Positions 45,192 through 54,249 are shown, numbered from the stretch's first letter. The stretch: 64,000 nt of DNA from Treponema sp. (GCA_017469785.1 JAFUFU010000003.1:53169-117168); one strand, 5' to 3'. Notes: generated by a model not told the origin, from the letters alone. Translations and numbers: made by a program.

Positions 45192-45850
45192 AATTCAGTT
45201 TTGAATACTTGTGGAAATGTCTGCTTTCGGGCGTGGTCTTTATTCCTGTCACGCTCAAACTTGCTCTCATTCCGCTTGCGATTGCCCTCGTGCTTGGAAC
45301 TCTTATTGCCCTTGCACGGATTTTCAAGATTCCTGTGGTCGAAAAAGTCTTCAAAATTTTTGTTGCGATTTATTCGGGAATCCCTGTCATGGTAACGCTG
45401 CTTATCTTCCATCTGATTTACCTAAGCTGTTTTAAGCCGGGAAAAAACGGAACGATGCTGCTCGCGTATTTCACTTTTACGCTCGGACGAACGATTATCG
45501 TGAGCGAGTCTGTGCGAGGTGCGTTTCTTTCGATTCCAAAAGGTCAGTATGAGGCGGCTTATGCGTGCGGACTTTCGACTTTCCAGACTTTGAGGAAAAT
45601 CGTCATTCCGCAGATGATTCCTGTTGCGCTTCCGACACTTACGAACAACACGCTCGGTTCCATAAAAAATACTTCTATTGTAATGGTTCTTGGAATTGTG
45701 GATGTTCTGAACGGATCGACCATTCCGTGTGCGGACACTTACAGTTATGTCGAAGGCTATGTGGCGGCGGCAATCATCTATTGGGCAGTGAACGCGGTTG
45801 TGGAATTCCTGCTCGTGCGGCTTGAAAAACATTTAGCGAAAAAAAGGTGA
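45188..45850 (+). CDS. ABC importer 1 permease (second)
   Basis: Permease of 220 residues with the EAA loop [20 protein letters not shown]. It overlaps the previous gene by four bases and is followed five bases later by the ATPase gene. It is the second half of the channel of the same polar amino-acid-type importer. Confidence 0.87.
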   Translation: MKFSFEYLWKCLLSGVVFIPVTLKLALIPLAIALVLGTLIALARIFKIPVVEKVFKIFVAIYSGIPVMVTLLIFHLIYLSCFKPGKNGTMLLAYFTFTLGRTIIVSESVRGAFLSIPKGQYEAAYACGLSTFQTLRKIVIPQMIPVALPTLTNNTLGSIKNTSIVMVLGIVDVLNGSTIPCADTYSYVEGYVAAAIIYWAVNAVVEFLLVRLEKHLAKKR

Positions 45851-45855
45851 TTTCT

Positions 45856-46614
45856 ATGATTAAAGTTGAGCATGTGAAAAAGAATTTCGGTCATCTCGAA
45901 GTTTTGCATGATGTGTCGCTCACGGTCGATGACGGAAATGTAATCGTCATTCTCGGACCGAGTGGCAGCGGAAAAACAACGCTCCTGCGCACGATAAATT
46001 TTCTGGAGCGGGCGGACAAAGGCACTCTTACAATCGGTGACACGACAATTGATTTGCACGGCGCAAAGAAAAAGGATGTGCTTGCAGTCCGAAGAAAAAC
46101 GGCGATGGTTTTCCAGAATTACAATCTTTTTGCAAACAAGACTGCGCTTGAAAATATCGTCGAGGCACTGGTTACGGGACATGGAGTTCCGAGGGCGCAG
46201 GCAGTTGAGCGTGCAAAGCTGGAACTTGAAAAAGTCGGACTTAGTGATAAAGAAAATTATTATCCGAGCCAGCTTTCAGGCGGTCAGCAGCAGCGGGTGG
46301 GAATAGCGAGGGCGGTGGCCTTGGATGCGGAGGTGATTCTCTTCGATGAGCCGACCAGTGCCCTTGACCCGGAACTTGTAGGGGAAACTCTCGCCTTGAT
46401 TAAGCAGGTCGCGAAGGAAGGGCACACCATGATTGTCGTGACTCATGAAATGAGCTTTGCCGAAGAAGTGGCGGACAAAGTTGTATTCATGGACGGCGGT
46501 TATGTCGTTGAAGAAGGAAATCCGAAGGATATTTTTTATTATCCGAAAGAAGAGCGGACGAAACAATTCCTGCGAAGGATTCTTCCGCCGACTGATTTAT
46601 CATCAAATCTATAG
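45856..46614 (+). CDS. ABC importer 1 ATPase, GlnQ/HisP type
   Basis: ATP-binding subunit of 252 residues. Translation probably starts at the ATG at 45856 after AAGGTG, rather than at an in-frame GTG at 45847 that overlaps the permease gene. Walker [10 protein letters not shown] is at 34-42, the signature [13 protein letters not shown] and Walker [15 protein letters not shown]. It closes importer 1 and is followed, 26 bases later, by the first NifD-like gene. Confidence 0.9.
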   Translation: MIKVEHVKKNFGHLEVLHDVSLTVDDGNVIVILGPSGSGKTTLLRTINFLERADKGTLTIGDTTIDLHGAKKKDVLAVRRKTAMVFQNYNLFANKTALENIVEALVTGHGVPRAQAVERAKLELEKVGLSDKENYYPSQLSGGQQQRVGIARAVALDAEVILFDEPTSALDPELVGETLALIKQVAKEGHTMIVVTHEMSFAEEVADKVVFMDGGYVVEEGNPKDIFYYPKEERTKQFLRRILPPTDLSSNL

Positions 46615-46640
46615 TAAGCATAAAAAAAGAAGAGGATTTT

Positions 46641-48122
46641 ATGGCGAAACAGATTCAGGACACAATCCGGGACAGCCATCCGAGTTTTGCGGATGTGCAG
46701 GTCGGAGAATCGCAGTCTTTGCGTGAAAAAGCGCAGAAGCACTGTCTGAAAAATGCGCACAGGACTTTTGAACAGGGCATCCAGTGCGTACAGGTAAACA
46801 GCATGAATGCGCTCGTGAGTTTGCAGGACACGGTGATGGTGATTCATTCGCCGCTGGGCTGCTCAGGCTGTGCCGCGTTCGGTGCGATTGACCGTTTGAA
46901 TGTTTACAAGCATCACCGTGGACGTGATGATGCTCCCGACAGCCATGTCATTTCTACGGCTCTCGGCGAAAAAGAAGTCATTTTGGGCGGAGAAAAACGC
47001 CTCGAAGAAACAATCAAAAAGGCAGTTGAACGCTACAATCCGAAAATCGTGTTCATTTTGTCGTCGTGCGCGGCGGCAATCATCGGAGACGACATTGATG
47101 CGGTTGCAGAGCGTATGGAAAAAAGATACCGCCGCATCGAAGGAAAGGACATTCTTTTTGCTCCGGTTCACTGCGAGGGCTTTAAAAGCCGGAACCACGC
47201 CACGGGCTACGATTTGGCTCTTGCCACCCTCCAAAATTATGTAATCCGCGAGGCTCGCCCTCCCAAGCAGAAAGGGCTTATCAATCTTTTTGCGACACAT
47301 TCTTTAAGCTGGGCTGACCAGCAGGAAATGAAGCGGATGCTCAAGGCAATCGGGCTTGAAGCGAACATTCTGCCCTACAACGCTTCGTATGAAGACATCA
47401 TGAAAATCCCTGCGGCTGAATATAATATCTCTGTCTGCCAGATTTTCGGCGACGAATACATTAAATTTCTGAACGAAAAATACGGCATTCCCTACGCGGT
47501 AACTTGTATGCCAATCGGAACGAGAAGCACAAACCGCTGGCTCAGGGCGATTGCAAAACTTGCGGGCAAGGAAAAGGAAGCGGAGGCATTTATTGAATCA
47601 GAAAGCGCCACCGTAGCAGAGGAAGTCGAAGCCATCAGGAAAAAGACGGACGGACTTCGAGCCTGCCTTACTGCTGGAACAGGGCGAGGATTTGCGGCGG
47701 CAACGCTCATCGGAGACTACGGCATGAAGCTTCTCTGTATGCACACTCCTTACTACGATGAGGCCTACATCGATGACTTCAAGCGGCTGGAAGAGCTTCA
47801 CGGCTCGGACTTTCTTGTGAACATTGCGGACATGCAGCCCTACGAGCAGGTCAATCTCCTTAAAAAATTCAAGCCCGATGTCTTTATCGGCATGTCTAAC
47901 TGGGTGAGCCGCCTGGGAATTCCTTCCCTCCACATTCTTGACTCAAAGCGACCGACCTTCGGCTACAGGGGAGTTCTTTATCTGGGGCGAAAAATCGAAG
48001 ATGCGCTGGACAACAACAACTTCAACAAGAATCTCTCGCAATTTTCAAAGAACGCTTACCGCGAGGAATGGTACAAAAAAGACGCGTTCAGTTATTTGCA
48101 GATGCCGGAGGATGCGTTATAG
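46641..48122 (+). CDS. NifD-like nitrogenase-family catalytic subunit, pair 1
   Basis: Alpha-subunit homologue of 493 residues in the nitrogenase superfamily. Aligned by eye to NifD, the P-cluster cysteines are C49, C74 and C143 (C62, C88 and C154 in Azotobacter). The cofactor ligands are C266 in SVCQIFGDEYI and H431 in SLHILDSKRP (C275 and H442). The spacings agree within a few residues. The positions of Q191 and H195, needed for N2 reduction, read H186 and Y190 in GFKSRNHATGYD. So it probably holds a large metal cluster but acts on something other than N2. GAGGA precedes the ATG. It follows importer 1 in one operon. The nearest characterised relative by logic is methylthio-alkane reductase MarD; CfbD and BchN types fit less well because they lack the cofactor ligands. 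Confidence 0.88.
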   Translation: MAKQIQDTIRDSHPSFADVQVGESQSLREKAQKHCLKNAHRTFEQGIQCVQVNSMNALVSLQDTVMVIHSPLGCSGCAAFGAIDRLNVYKHHRGRDDAPDSHVISTALGEKEVILGGEKRLEETIKKAVERYNPKIVFILSSCAAAIIGDDIDAVAERMEKRYRRIEGKDILFAPVHCEGFKSRNHATGYDLALATLQNYVIREARPPKQKGLINLFATHSLSWADQQEMKRMLKAIGLEANILPYNASYEDIMKIPAAEYNISVCQIFGDEYIKFLNEKYGIPYAVTCMPIGTRSTNRWLRAIAKLAGKEKEAEAFIESESATVAEEVEAIRKKTDGLRACLTAGTGRGFAAATLIGDYGMKLLCMHTPYYDEAYIDDFKRLEELHGSDFLVNIADMQPYEQVNLLKKFKPDVFIGMSNWVSRLGIPSLHILDSKRPTFGYRGVLYLGRKIEDALDNNNFNKNLSQFSKNAYREEWYKKDAFSYLQMPEDAL

Positions 48123-48216
48123 AAAGCACATCCATGTACTTTCTATAACGGCCGAGTTTTTGTCGGTGACAAAAACTCGCGAATTCGTTGCATCCATGCA
48201 ACGCCACTAGCGTGGT
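48117..48216. repeat. Multi-hairpin element between nifD-like 1 and nifK-like 1
   Basis: TTATAGAAAG (48117-48126, containing the TAG stop) pairs with CTTTCTATAA (48139-48148). CGAGTTTTTGTC (48153-48164) pairs with GACAAAAACTCG (48168-48179). CGTTGCAT with ATGCAACG forms a tight hairpin at 48186-48203. The second pair of genes has only 15 bases at this place, so the element is an insertion. Its GGCCGAGTTTT core is shared with the element at 24251-24350. Confidence 0.65.
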
Positions 48217-48235
48217 GCTAATTAAGGAGTAAATA

Positions 48236-49501
48236 ATGGAAAAATGTATAGAACGACCACGAAATTTATGCTCGCTGCACGGTGCGCTTGATGTAATCGG
48301 GAACATTTACCGCGCGATTCCGATTCTCCACGCAAGTCCCGGATGCTCGATGCAGGCTTCCAACAAAACGAACCTGTATTACCTCGGCGGATATCACGGA
48401 CTTCCCAGCTCCAACGCCTATGAAAAGGAAGTCGTCTTCGGCGGAACAAAACGTCTTGGAGAGACAATCAAAGGAAGCCTCGAAATTATGGACGGAGACT
48501 ATTACGCTGTCCTTACAGGCTGCTCAATGGGAATCAACGGCGACGATGTTGAAAGCGTCATCTCGAAATTTGAAGATTCGCCCTATCCGCTCACAAGCAT
48601 CGACACGGCGGGATTCCGCGGTGACACTTACACCGGCTACAACATGGCGCTTCTTGCGACGGTAAAAGCTCTCGCCAGAAAGACAAAGACTGATTCACGC
48701 CTCGTGAACATCTACGGACAGCCGCCAAGCTCGGACATCACCCTGCGCGGTGACTTTGAAGAAATCACACGGATTCTTTCAAAAATCGGCGTAAAGGCAA
48801 ACACATTCTTTATCCGCCGGGACGGAATCCAGCAGTTCAAAAACTCAGGAAATGCCGCGCTCAACATCAATCTTTCTCCGTGGCTTGCAAAAAATGTAGA
48901 CACCTACTACAAGCAGAACTTCGGAATCGAAACGCTCACTTTGAACGGCTGGCCGGTCGGTCCGAAAGATACGGCTGTCTTTTTGCGCACGGTCGGCAAA
49001 GCCCTCGGCATTGATCCGAAAGTCATCGAAAAGGCTGTAAAAGAAGAAGAACTGTATGTATATGAGTACTTGGATTCACTGTTCGGAAACTTTGAGCGGC
49101 ACCGCTTCATTCTGGTGGGAGAAAGCGCAAAGGCTCTGGGACTTGCCCGCTTCCTCGTGAACGTGCATGGTCATATTCCGCTTGCAGTGATTCTGACCGA
49201 TTCAGTGCATGAAAAAGAGCGGGAAATAATCCGCGAAGAGATTCAGAACCTTGACTGTTCACGAAAAGCTGACGTCTATTTTGAAAATGATGTGTACGAC
49301 ATCGAGCAGATTGCAAAAAAATATGAAGGCCGCGCAACCCTTTTCATGGGAAGTTCCTACGAAAAGAAAATCGCGCAGAAGCTCGGCGCATTCTTTGCAA
49401 TCACTTCAAATCCGTGTCTCGACAAGGAGATTTTGAACCGCTCGCATATCGGCACTCACGGCTGCATTTCGCTCGTAGAGGATTTGTATAACCACTTCTA
49501 A
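48236..49501 (+). CDS. NifK-like nitrogenase-family beta subunit, pair 1
   Basis: Beta-subunit homologue of 421 residues. Three cysteines, C12, C37 and C96, sit with spacings of 25 and 59, matching the P-cluster ligands of NifK (C70, C95 and C153, spacings 25 and 58). The motifs are HASPGCSMQ and LTGCSMGINGDD. The long N-terminal extension of NifK is absent, as usual for short nitrogenase-like proteins. It forms the heterotetramer with the preceding NifD-like protein. AAGGAG precedes the ATG. The next gene begins after a further operator at 49513-49531. Confidence 0.88.
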   Translation: MEKCIERPRNLCSLHGALDVIGNIYRAIPILHASPGCSMQASNKTNLYYLGGYHGLPSSNAYEKEVVFGGTKRLGETIKGSLEIMDGDYYAVLTGCSMGINGDDVESVISKFEDSPYPLTSIDTAGFRGDTYTGYNMALLATVKALARKTKTDSRLVNIYGQPPSSDITLRGDFEEITRILSKIGVKANTFFIRRDGIQQFKNSGNAALNINLSPWLAKNVDTYYKQNFGIETLTLNGWPVGPKDTAVFLRTVGKALGIDPKVIEKAVKEEELYVYEYLDSLFGNFERHRFILVGESAKALGLARFLVNVHGHIPLAVILTDSVHEKEREIIREEIQNLDCSRKADVYFENDVYDIEQIAKKYEGRATLFMGSSYEKKIAQKLGAFFAITSNPCLDKEILNRSHIGTHGCISLVEDLYNHF

Positions 49502-49512
49502 TTATCCGAAAA

Positions 49513-49531
49513 ATCTACTATATTGATAGGT
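49513..49531. promoter_or_regulatory. Rrf2-type operator before importer 2
   Basis: ATCTACTATATTGATAGGT, one mismatch. It covers a possible TATATT -10 box and ends two bases before the ATG at 49534, so bound repressor would also hide the translation start region. Confidence 0.6.
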
Positions 49532-49533
49532 AT

Positions 49534-50193
49534 ATGGATTTTGCGTTTATTCAAAAAGTGATTCCGATGTACAGAGAGGCGGCTCTTTTGACGCTTCAAC
49601 TGGCTGTCGTCGGAATCCTTTTGTCTTTTATGCTTGGACTTGCGTGCGCGCTCGTCAAATATTTTAAAATTCCTGTGTTGCGGCGGATTGTAGGTGCTTA
49701 TATCGAGCTTTCGCGCAACACGCCGCTTTTGATTCAGCTCTTTTTCCTGTATTTTGCCTTTCCCCGCATGGGAATCAAACTCACTTCGGTTCAGTGCGCT
49801 GTAATCGGCCTTACTTTTCTTGGCGGAAGCTACATGGAAGAGACGTTCCGTGCCGCACTTGAATCTGTCTCACGGATTCAGATTGAAAGCGCGCAGTGCA
49901 TCGGCCTTACCCGCCGTCAGGTCACTCAGTATGTAATTCTTCCGCAGGCTGTTTCAGTCTCGATTCCCGGATTCTGTGCGAATGTAATGTTTTTGATAAA
50001 GGAAACTTCGGTCTTTTCAGCCGTTGCTCTTGCAGATTTGATGTATGTGGCGAAGGATTTAATCGGATTGTACTACAAGACAGACGAAGCCCTTACATTG
50101 CTCTGCGTTTCATATTTTATCCTGCTTCTTCCTGTTTCAGTGATTGCGGCATTTGCCGAAAGGAGACTGCGTTATGCTCAGTTCGGAAACTAG
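49534..50193 (+). CDS. ABC importer 2 permease (first)
   Basis: Polar amino-acid-type permease of 219 residues with about five transmembrane helices. The EAA loop is FRAALESVSRIQIESAQCIG. It lies 32 bases after the NifK-like gene and overlaps the next permease gene by 20 bases. With the next three genes it forms a second, complete importer of the same class as importer 1. Confidence 0.86.
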   Translation: MDFAFIQKVIPMYREAALLTLQLAVVGILLSFMLGLACALVKYFKIPVLRRIVGAYIELSRNTPLLIQLFFLYFAFPRMGIKLTSVQCAVIGLTFLGGSYMEETFRAALESVSRIQIESAQCIGLTRRQVTQYVILPQAVSVSIPGFCANVMFLIKETSVFSAVALADLMYVAKDLIGLYYKTDEALTLLCVSYFILLLPVSVIAAFAERRLRYAQFGN

Positions 50194-50881
50194 TGTTGAT
50201 ATGATAAACGCAATCATTACAGCGTTCGGCGTACTCACAAAAGGAACGAATTTCATCCGTCTGCTCGGCGGTCTGTGGGTTACAGTCTGGATTGCCCTTG
50301 TTTCAGTCGTCTTTTCAATCGTACTCGGAATCCTGTTCGGTATGCTTATGACGCTCAAAAACCGTGCAATCAAAATCATAAGTAAAATCTACCTCGAAAT
50401 CATGAGGATTATGCCTCAGATGGTTCTTCTTTTTATGGCATATTACGGACTTACGCGGGCTTTCAACATTTCCCTGAGCGGCGAGGCGGCAAGCATTCTT
50501 GTTTTCACTCTCTGGGGAACCGCCGAAATGGGTGATCTCGTGCGCGGCTCACTCGAAAGCGTTCCGAAACATCAGTATGAAAGCGGACGGGCAATCGGCC
50601 TTACTGAGCGGCAGGTGTTTTTCTACATAATCATTCCGCAGACTTTGCGCAGCCTGATTCCGCTTTCCATGAACCTGATTACCCGCATGATAAAGACAAC
50701 TTCGCTTGTCGTGTTTGTCGGTGTAATCGAAGTCGTAAAAATCGGTCAGCAAATCATCGAAGCAAACCGTCTTACAATTCCGACTGCAAGCATCGCGGTC
50801 TATTTTGTAATTTTCATGATGTATTTTTTTGTCTGCTGGATTTTGAATCTCGGCGCAAAAAAACTTGAACAGACGCTGTAG
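50174..50881 (+). CDS. ABC importer 2 permease (second)
   Basis: Permease of about 235 residues. The ATG at 50174 follows AAAGGAG and is preferred to an in-frame start at 50144. The EAA loop is VRGSLESVPKHQYESGRAIG. It overlaps the previous gene and is followed ten bases later by the ATPase gene. The C-terminal helix is rich in aromatic residues. Confidence 0.85.
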   Translation: MLSSETSVDMINAIITAFGVLTKGTNFIRLLGGLWVTVWIALVSVVFSIVLGILFGMLMTLKNRAIKIISKIYLEIMRIMPQMVLLFMAYYGLTRAFNISLSGEAASILVFTLWGTAEMGDLVRGSLESVPKHQYESGRAIGLTERQVFFYIIIPQTLRSLIPLSMNLITRMIKTTSLVVFVGVIEVVKIGQQIIEANRLTIPTASIAVYFVIFMMYFFVCWILNLGAKKLEQTL

Positions 50882-50891
50882 GAGAAAAAAC

Positions 50892-51644
50892 ATGGCACTT
50901 TTGGAAATTAAAAATATAAAAAAATCTTTCGGCGAAAACGAAATCTTAAAAGGAATCTCGCTCAATGTTGAAAAGGGTGAAGTCATCGTCATTCTGGGCC
51001 CGAGCGGCTGTGGAAAATCAACCTTGCTCCGCTGCATTAACGGACTTGAGACGATTCAGGGCGGTGAAATCTTTCTCGACGGCGAACTGATTTCAAACCG
51101 TCAGAAAGACATGCACTTGATCCGCCAGAAAATCGGCATGGTCTTCCAGAGCTACGACCTTTTTCCGCACCTCAATGTAATGAAAAATCTCCTGCTCGGC
51201 CCGAAACACGCGCACGAACTGAACCTTGACATGAAGGAAGTTCAGAAAGAAGCCGAAATGTGGCTTGAGCGGGTCGGTCTTTTGGACAAAAAGAATTCAT
51301 ACCCGCGCGAGCTTTCCGGCGGACAAAAACAGCGTGTTGCAATCGTGCGAATGTTGTGCCTGCACCCGGAAGTCATGCTTTTTGACGAGGTAACTGCTGC
51401 CCTCGACCCGGAAATGGTCCGTGAAGTCCTCGATGTTATGATGAATCTTGCAAACGATGGAAAAACAATGCTTATCGTCACACATCAGATGCAGTTTGCC
51501 CGTGCCGTTGCCGACAAAATCGTCTTTATGGACGGCGGTGAAATCGTAGAAGTCAGCACTCCTGAAGAATTCTGGACGAATCCAAAGACAGAACGCGCAA
51601 AAAAATTCCTGAGCAACTTTGAATTCGAAGCAAGAAGAAAATAA
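50892..51644 (+). CDS. ABC importer 2 ATPase, GlnQ type
   Basis: ATPase of 250 residues. The start at 50892 follows AGGAG. Walker A GPSGCGKST is at 36-44, the signature LSGGQKQRVAIVR and Walker B VMLFDEVTAALDPE. Note the valine where proline is usual (DEVTAALD), seen in some members. It completes the core of importer 2; the binding protein is encoded next from its own promoter. Confidence 0.9.
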   Translation: MALLEIKNIKKSFGENEILKGISLNVEKGEVIVILGPSGCGKSTLLRCINGLETIQGGEIFLDGELISNRQKDMHLIRQKIGMVFQSYDLFPHLNVMKNLLLGPKHAHELNLDMKEVQKEAEMWLERVGLLDKKNSYPRELSGGQKQRVAIVRMLCLHPEVMLFDEVTAALDPEMVREVLDVMMNLANDGKTMLIVTHQMQFARAVADKIVFMDGGEIVEVSTPEEFWTNPKTERAKKFLSNFEFEARRK

Positions 51645-51649
51645 GAAAA

Positions 51650-51668
51650 TACTATTGACATAGTAGGT
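51650..51668. promoter_or_regulatory. Rrf2-type operator and promoter of the importer 2 binding protein
   Basis: TACTATTGACATAGTAGGT, imperfect in the left arm. It contains the -35 TTGACA (51655-51660); an 18-base spacer leads to TATAAC (51679-51684). A further AGTAGGT half-site follows in the spacer. Confidence 0.65.
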
Positions 51669-51715
51669 AAGTAGGTTGTATAACAGTGTCATCTTAAAAA
51701 CAACGAGGTGACTCT

Positions 51716-52546
51716 ATGAGAAAATCTATCAAAACTATTATCGCTCTTTCGCTTGTCGCACTTGCGGCAGCTTCTGCATTTGCAAAACCAAAGGTAAAAT
51801 ACCGCACTGTCGAGCAGATTAAAAAGAGCAAGACAATCAAAATTGCCGTATTCAGTGACAAAAAACCGTTCGGATATGTTGACGAGTATGGCAAGTATCA
51901 GGGCTACGATGTTTACTTCGGCGACCGCATTGCAAAAGACCTGGGCGTAAAAGTAAAGTATGTTCCTGTTGAGGCTGCAGCCCGCGTTGAAGTTCTTGAA
52001 ACCGGCAAGGTTGACCTTGTTCTCGCAAACTTCACTGTAACACCGGCTCGTGCTGAAAAAGTTGATTTCGCACTTCCTTACATGAAATGTGCTCTCGGCG
52101 TTGTTTCAAACGACAAAGACCTTATCACAAAACCGGAAGATTTGAACGGAAAGACATTGATTGTTTCAAAAGGAACAACTGCTGAAACATATTTCACTGA
52201 GAACTATCCTCAGGTAAATCTTTTGAAATTCGACCAGTATTCAGAAGCTTACAATGCCCTCCTCGACGGACGTGGTGCAGGACTTTCTACAGACAACACT
52301 GAAGTTCTTGCATGGGCAATCGAAAACCCTGGCTTCTCAGTCGGAATCGAATCTCTCGGTTCTCTTGATACAATCGCTCCAGCAGTTACAAAAGGCAACG
52401 AATCGCTTTTGAACTGGCTCAACGATGAAATCAAAACTCTCGGAAAAGAAAACTTCTTCCATGCTGATTATGAAGCAACTCTCCGTGCCGTTTACGGTCC
52501 GAAATCTGATGCAGACTCTCTCGTAGTAGAGGGCGGTCAGCTGTAA
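51716..52546 (+). CDS. ABC importer 2 binding protein (family 3)
   Basis: Periplasmic binding protein of 276 residues with a cleavable signal peptide (ALAAASAFA), not a lipoprotein. IKIAVFSDKKPFGYVDEYGKY and VDLVLANFTVTPARAEKVDF are the type-3 signature regions; the pattern resembles cysteine/cystine or PEB1-type binding proteins. It has its own regulated promoter, so it can be made in excess over the membrane parts, as is common. A terminator follows. Confidence 0.88.
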   Translation: MRKSIKTIIALSLVALAAASAFAKPKVKYRTVEQIKKSKTIKIAVFSDKKPFGYVDEYGKYQGYDVYFGDRIAKDLGVKVKYVPVEAAARVEVLETGKVDLVLANFTVTPARAEKVDFALPYMKCALGVVSNDKDLITKPEDLNGKTLIVSKGTTAETYFTENYPQVNLLKFDQYSEAYNALLDGRGAGLSTDNTEVLAWAIENPGFSVGIESLGSLDTIAPAVTKGNESLLNWLNDEIKTLGKENFFHADYEATLRAVYGPKSDADSLVVEGGQL

Positions 52547-52558
52547 AAGATCCCTTTT

Positions 52559-52590
52559 AATCCCGCTGGTACACTTCCGGCGGGATTTTT
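52559..52590 (+). terminator. Terminator after importer 2
   Basis: AATCCCGC and GCGGGATT pair across a loop of about a dozen bases, followed by a T-run. Confidence 0.8.
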
Positions 52591-52607
52591 CATTTACATC
52601 ATTTACA

Positions 52608-53957
52608 ATGTTTCACAAATCCAAAACCGTTGACATGACGGAGGGGGCGATTCTCCCTCAAATCATTGCTTTTGCGCTTCCGCTCTTTGTGGGAAATCTT
52701 TTTCAGCAGCTTTACAATACGACTGACTGTTTTGTTGTGGGAAAATTCCTCGGTCGTGATGCGCTTGCGGCAATAGGGGCTTCCTCTCAGTTTGTGTTCA
52801 CGGTAATCGGCTTTTTCAACGGCTTTTCGACGGGCGCGCAGGTTGTGATTTCCCAGTCTTTCGGGGCAAAAAATATCCGGCGGATGCAGGGCGCGATTCA
52901 CACGGCGATTGCAAGTGCTTTTGTCATCAGCGCGTTTATGACCGTGTTCGGTATTTTTGTTTCTCCTCTTGTACTCCGTGCGATTTCCGTTCCTCAAGAT
53001 GTTTTTGATCTGGCGGATTCCTATCTGCGCATTTATTTTTCGGGAATTGCATTTCTGATTCTTTACAATGTCGGTTCGGGAATCCTTCGTGCGCTGGGCG
53101 ATTCCAGGCGGCCGTTTTATTTTCTTGTCTTTTCATCGGTGGTAAATATTGCGCTTGACCTGCTTTTCGTCCTCGGTTTGGGCTTGGGAATCAGAGGGGC
53201 GGCATGGGCGACAGTGATTTCTGAAGGCATCTCGATTGTGCCCGTCTTTTTTGTGCTGATGCGGGGCGACGAACTGTTTCGTGTCAGAATCAAAAATCTT
53301 AAAATTGACATTGTTATCCTCAAAGAAATTTTACGTATCGGACTTCCAGGTGCGATTGCATCTTCCCTTACGGCATTTTCAAACACTTTTATCCAGAAAT
53401 ATGTGAATCTGTTTACTTCGTCCTGTGCGGCAGGGTGGGCTGTTTTTGTGCGGCTTGACCAGTTCATGCAGACTGCGATGATGAGCATAGCTTTTTCGGC
53501 AATGACTTTTGTGAGCCAGAATTTCGGGGCAAGTAAAACTGAGCGTATCAGACAGGGAATAAAATCTTCGCTTTCACTGAAGCTTGTTTTTATCGCTTTT
53601 CTCGCGTTAATGCTGTTTATTTTTGCCGGATCTTTGACTTCGATTTTTATAGATGATGAAGAATCAATACGCTATGGTTCGATTTTCATCAGGTGTACGG
53701 CACCGTTTTATCTTCTTTGTGCCGTCTGTATGTTTTTCGCACAGGTTCTGCGCGGGCTTGGGGATTCTCTTGCGCCTACAATCATTACATTTTCAGGATT
53801 CGTTGTTTTGCGCCAGACTTTTCTGTTCATTGCTACACGGCTCACGCCAAGCTTTTATGTCGTGTCGATGGCATATCCCGTCGTGTGGATTTTTACCTCA
53901 ACGACGATGACATGCTATTACAGGTTCAGATATTCAAAGTTTGAGCTTAAAGCTTAA
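52608..53957 (+). CDS. MATE-family efflux transporter
   Basis: Inner-membrane antiporter of 449 residues with about twelve transmembrane helices in two related halves. The N-terminal half has ALPLFVGNLFQQLYNTTDCF and GKFLGRDALAAIGAS, typical MATE motifs. Substrates of these pumps are cationic drugs or metabolites. No Rrf2-type operator precedes it and a terminator separates it from importer 2, so it may be only a neighbour. Its end overlaps a remnant gene on the other strand by 11 bases. Confidence 0.88.
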   Translation: MFHKSKTVDMTEGAILPQIIAFALPLFVGNLFQQLYNTTDCFVVGKFLGRDALAAIGASSQFVFTVIGFFNGFSTGAQVVISQSFGAKNIRRMQGAIHTAIASAFVISAFMTVFGIFVSPLVLRAISVPQDVFDLADSYLRIYFSGIAFLILYNVGSGILRALGDSRRPFYFLVFSSVVNIALDLLFVLGLGLGIRGAAWATVISEGISIVPVFFVLMRGDELFRVRIKNLKIDIVILKEILRIGLPGAIASSLTAFSNTFIQKYVNLFTSSCAAGWAVFVRLDQFMQTAMMSIAFSAMTFVSQNFGASKTERIRQGIKSSLSLKLVFIAFLALMLFIFAGSLTSIFIDDEESIRYGSIFIRCTAPFYLLCAVCMFFAQVLRGLGDSLAPTIITFSGFVVLRQTFLFIATRLTPSFYVVSMAYPVVWIFTSTTMTCYYRFRYSKFELKA

Positions 53958-54081
53958 TGATTTCAGCTCCTTTGTGGATTTCTGCGATTGCACCGAACGG
54001 ACGGACATGAGGTGTATCCCCTTCAGCAGTGGCGATGTAAAAAACGCCGGCTCTTTTTACTTCATCTAACAATTTGCTCAT
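53947..54081 (-). pseudogene. Truncated paralogue of the PNPOx-like gene
   Basis: Read on the minus strand from the ATG at 54081: 44 codons beginning MSKLLDEVKRAGVFYIATAE and continuing GDTPHVRPFGAIAEI, then a divergent tail and TAA. The intact gene at 43044 begins MSKLLDSIKKAGVFFVATAD and continues GDEPHVRPFGAVEEI. About two thirds of the protein, including the second half of the flavin site, is missing. An ACCTAT half of the Rrf2 operator lies upstream at 54107. It is the remains of a duplicated gene, cut at the end of the MATE gene. Confidence 0.75.
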
Positions 54082-54133
54082 AGCATGCTTCTTATATTTT
54101 TATATTACCTATGAGATTAAGCAATACTATTTT

Positions 54134-54175
54134 CTGATAGCTTCAATAGGATGTTTATATTTCCTGATGGTTACG
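54134..54175 (+). promoter_or_regulatory. Shared upstream motif, copy A (CTGATAG-ATAG-TTATATTT)
   Basis: CTGATAGCTTCAATAGGA, then TTTATATTTCC and a GAT...TTAC tail. The same order occurs at 55043-55085 and 61124-61166. Here it ends ten bases before the TTGACA -35 box, the position expected for an activator site. Confidence 0.5.
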
Positions 54176-54183
54176 CTCTTTTG

Positions 54184-54212
54184 TTGACAGCTGATGAGAT
54201 TCTGACTAATAT
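54184..54212 (+). promoter_or_regulatory. Promoter of the GNAT gene
   Basis: A perfect TTGACA (54184-54189), a 17-base spacer and TAATAT (54207-54212), with the operator starting two bases later. Confidence 0.75.
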
Positions 54213-54214
54213 TT

Positions 54215-54233
54215 CCCTATTATTCTACTAGGT
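54215..54233. promoter_or_regulatory. Rrf2-type operator of the GNAT gene
   Basis: CCCTATTATTCTACTAGGT, one mismatch at the first base, placed over the transcription start. Confidence 0.7.
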
Positions 54234-54249
54234 AATAAAGGGGGCTTAT

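Noticed and set aside
46641-49501. True molybdenum nitrogenase for nitrogen fixation
   Set aside because: Counterparts of alpha-Gln191 and alpha-His195 are changed, nifE, nifN and nifB are absent, and the operators and neighbours concern sulfur.
52608-53957. MATE pump as part of the sulfur system
   Set aside because: A terminator precedes it and no operator was found, so adjacency is the only evidence.
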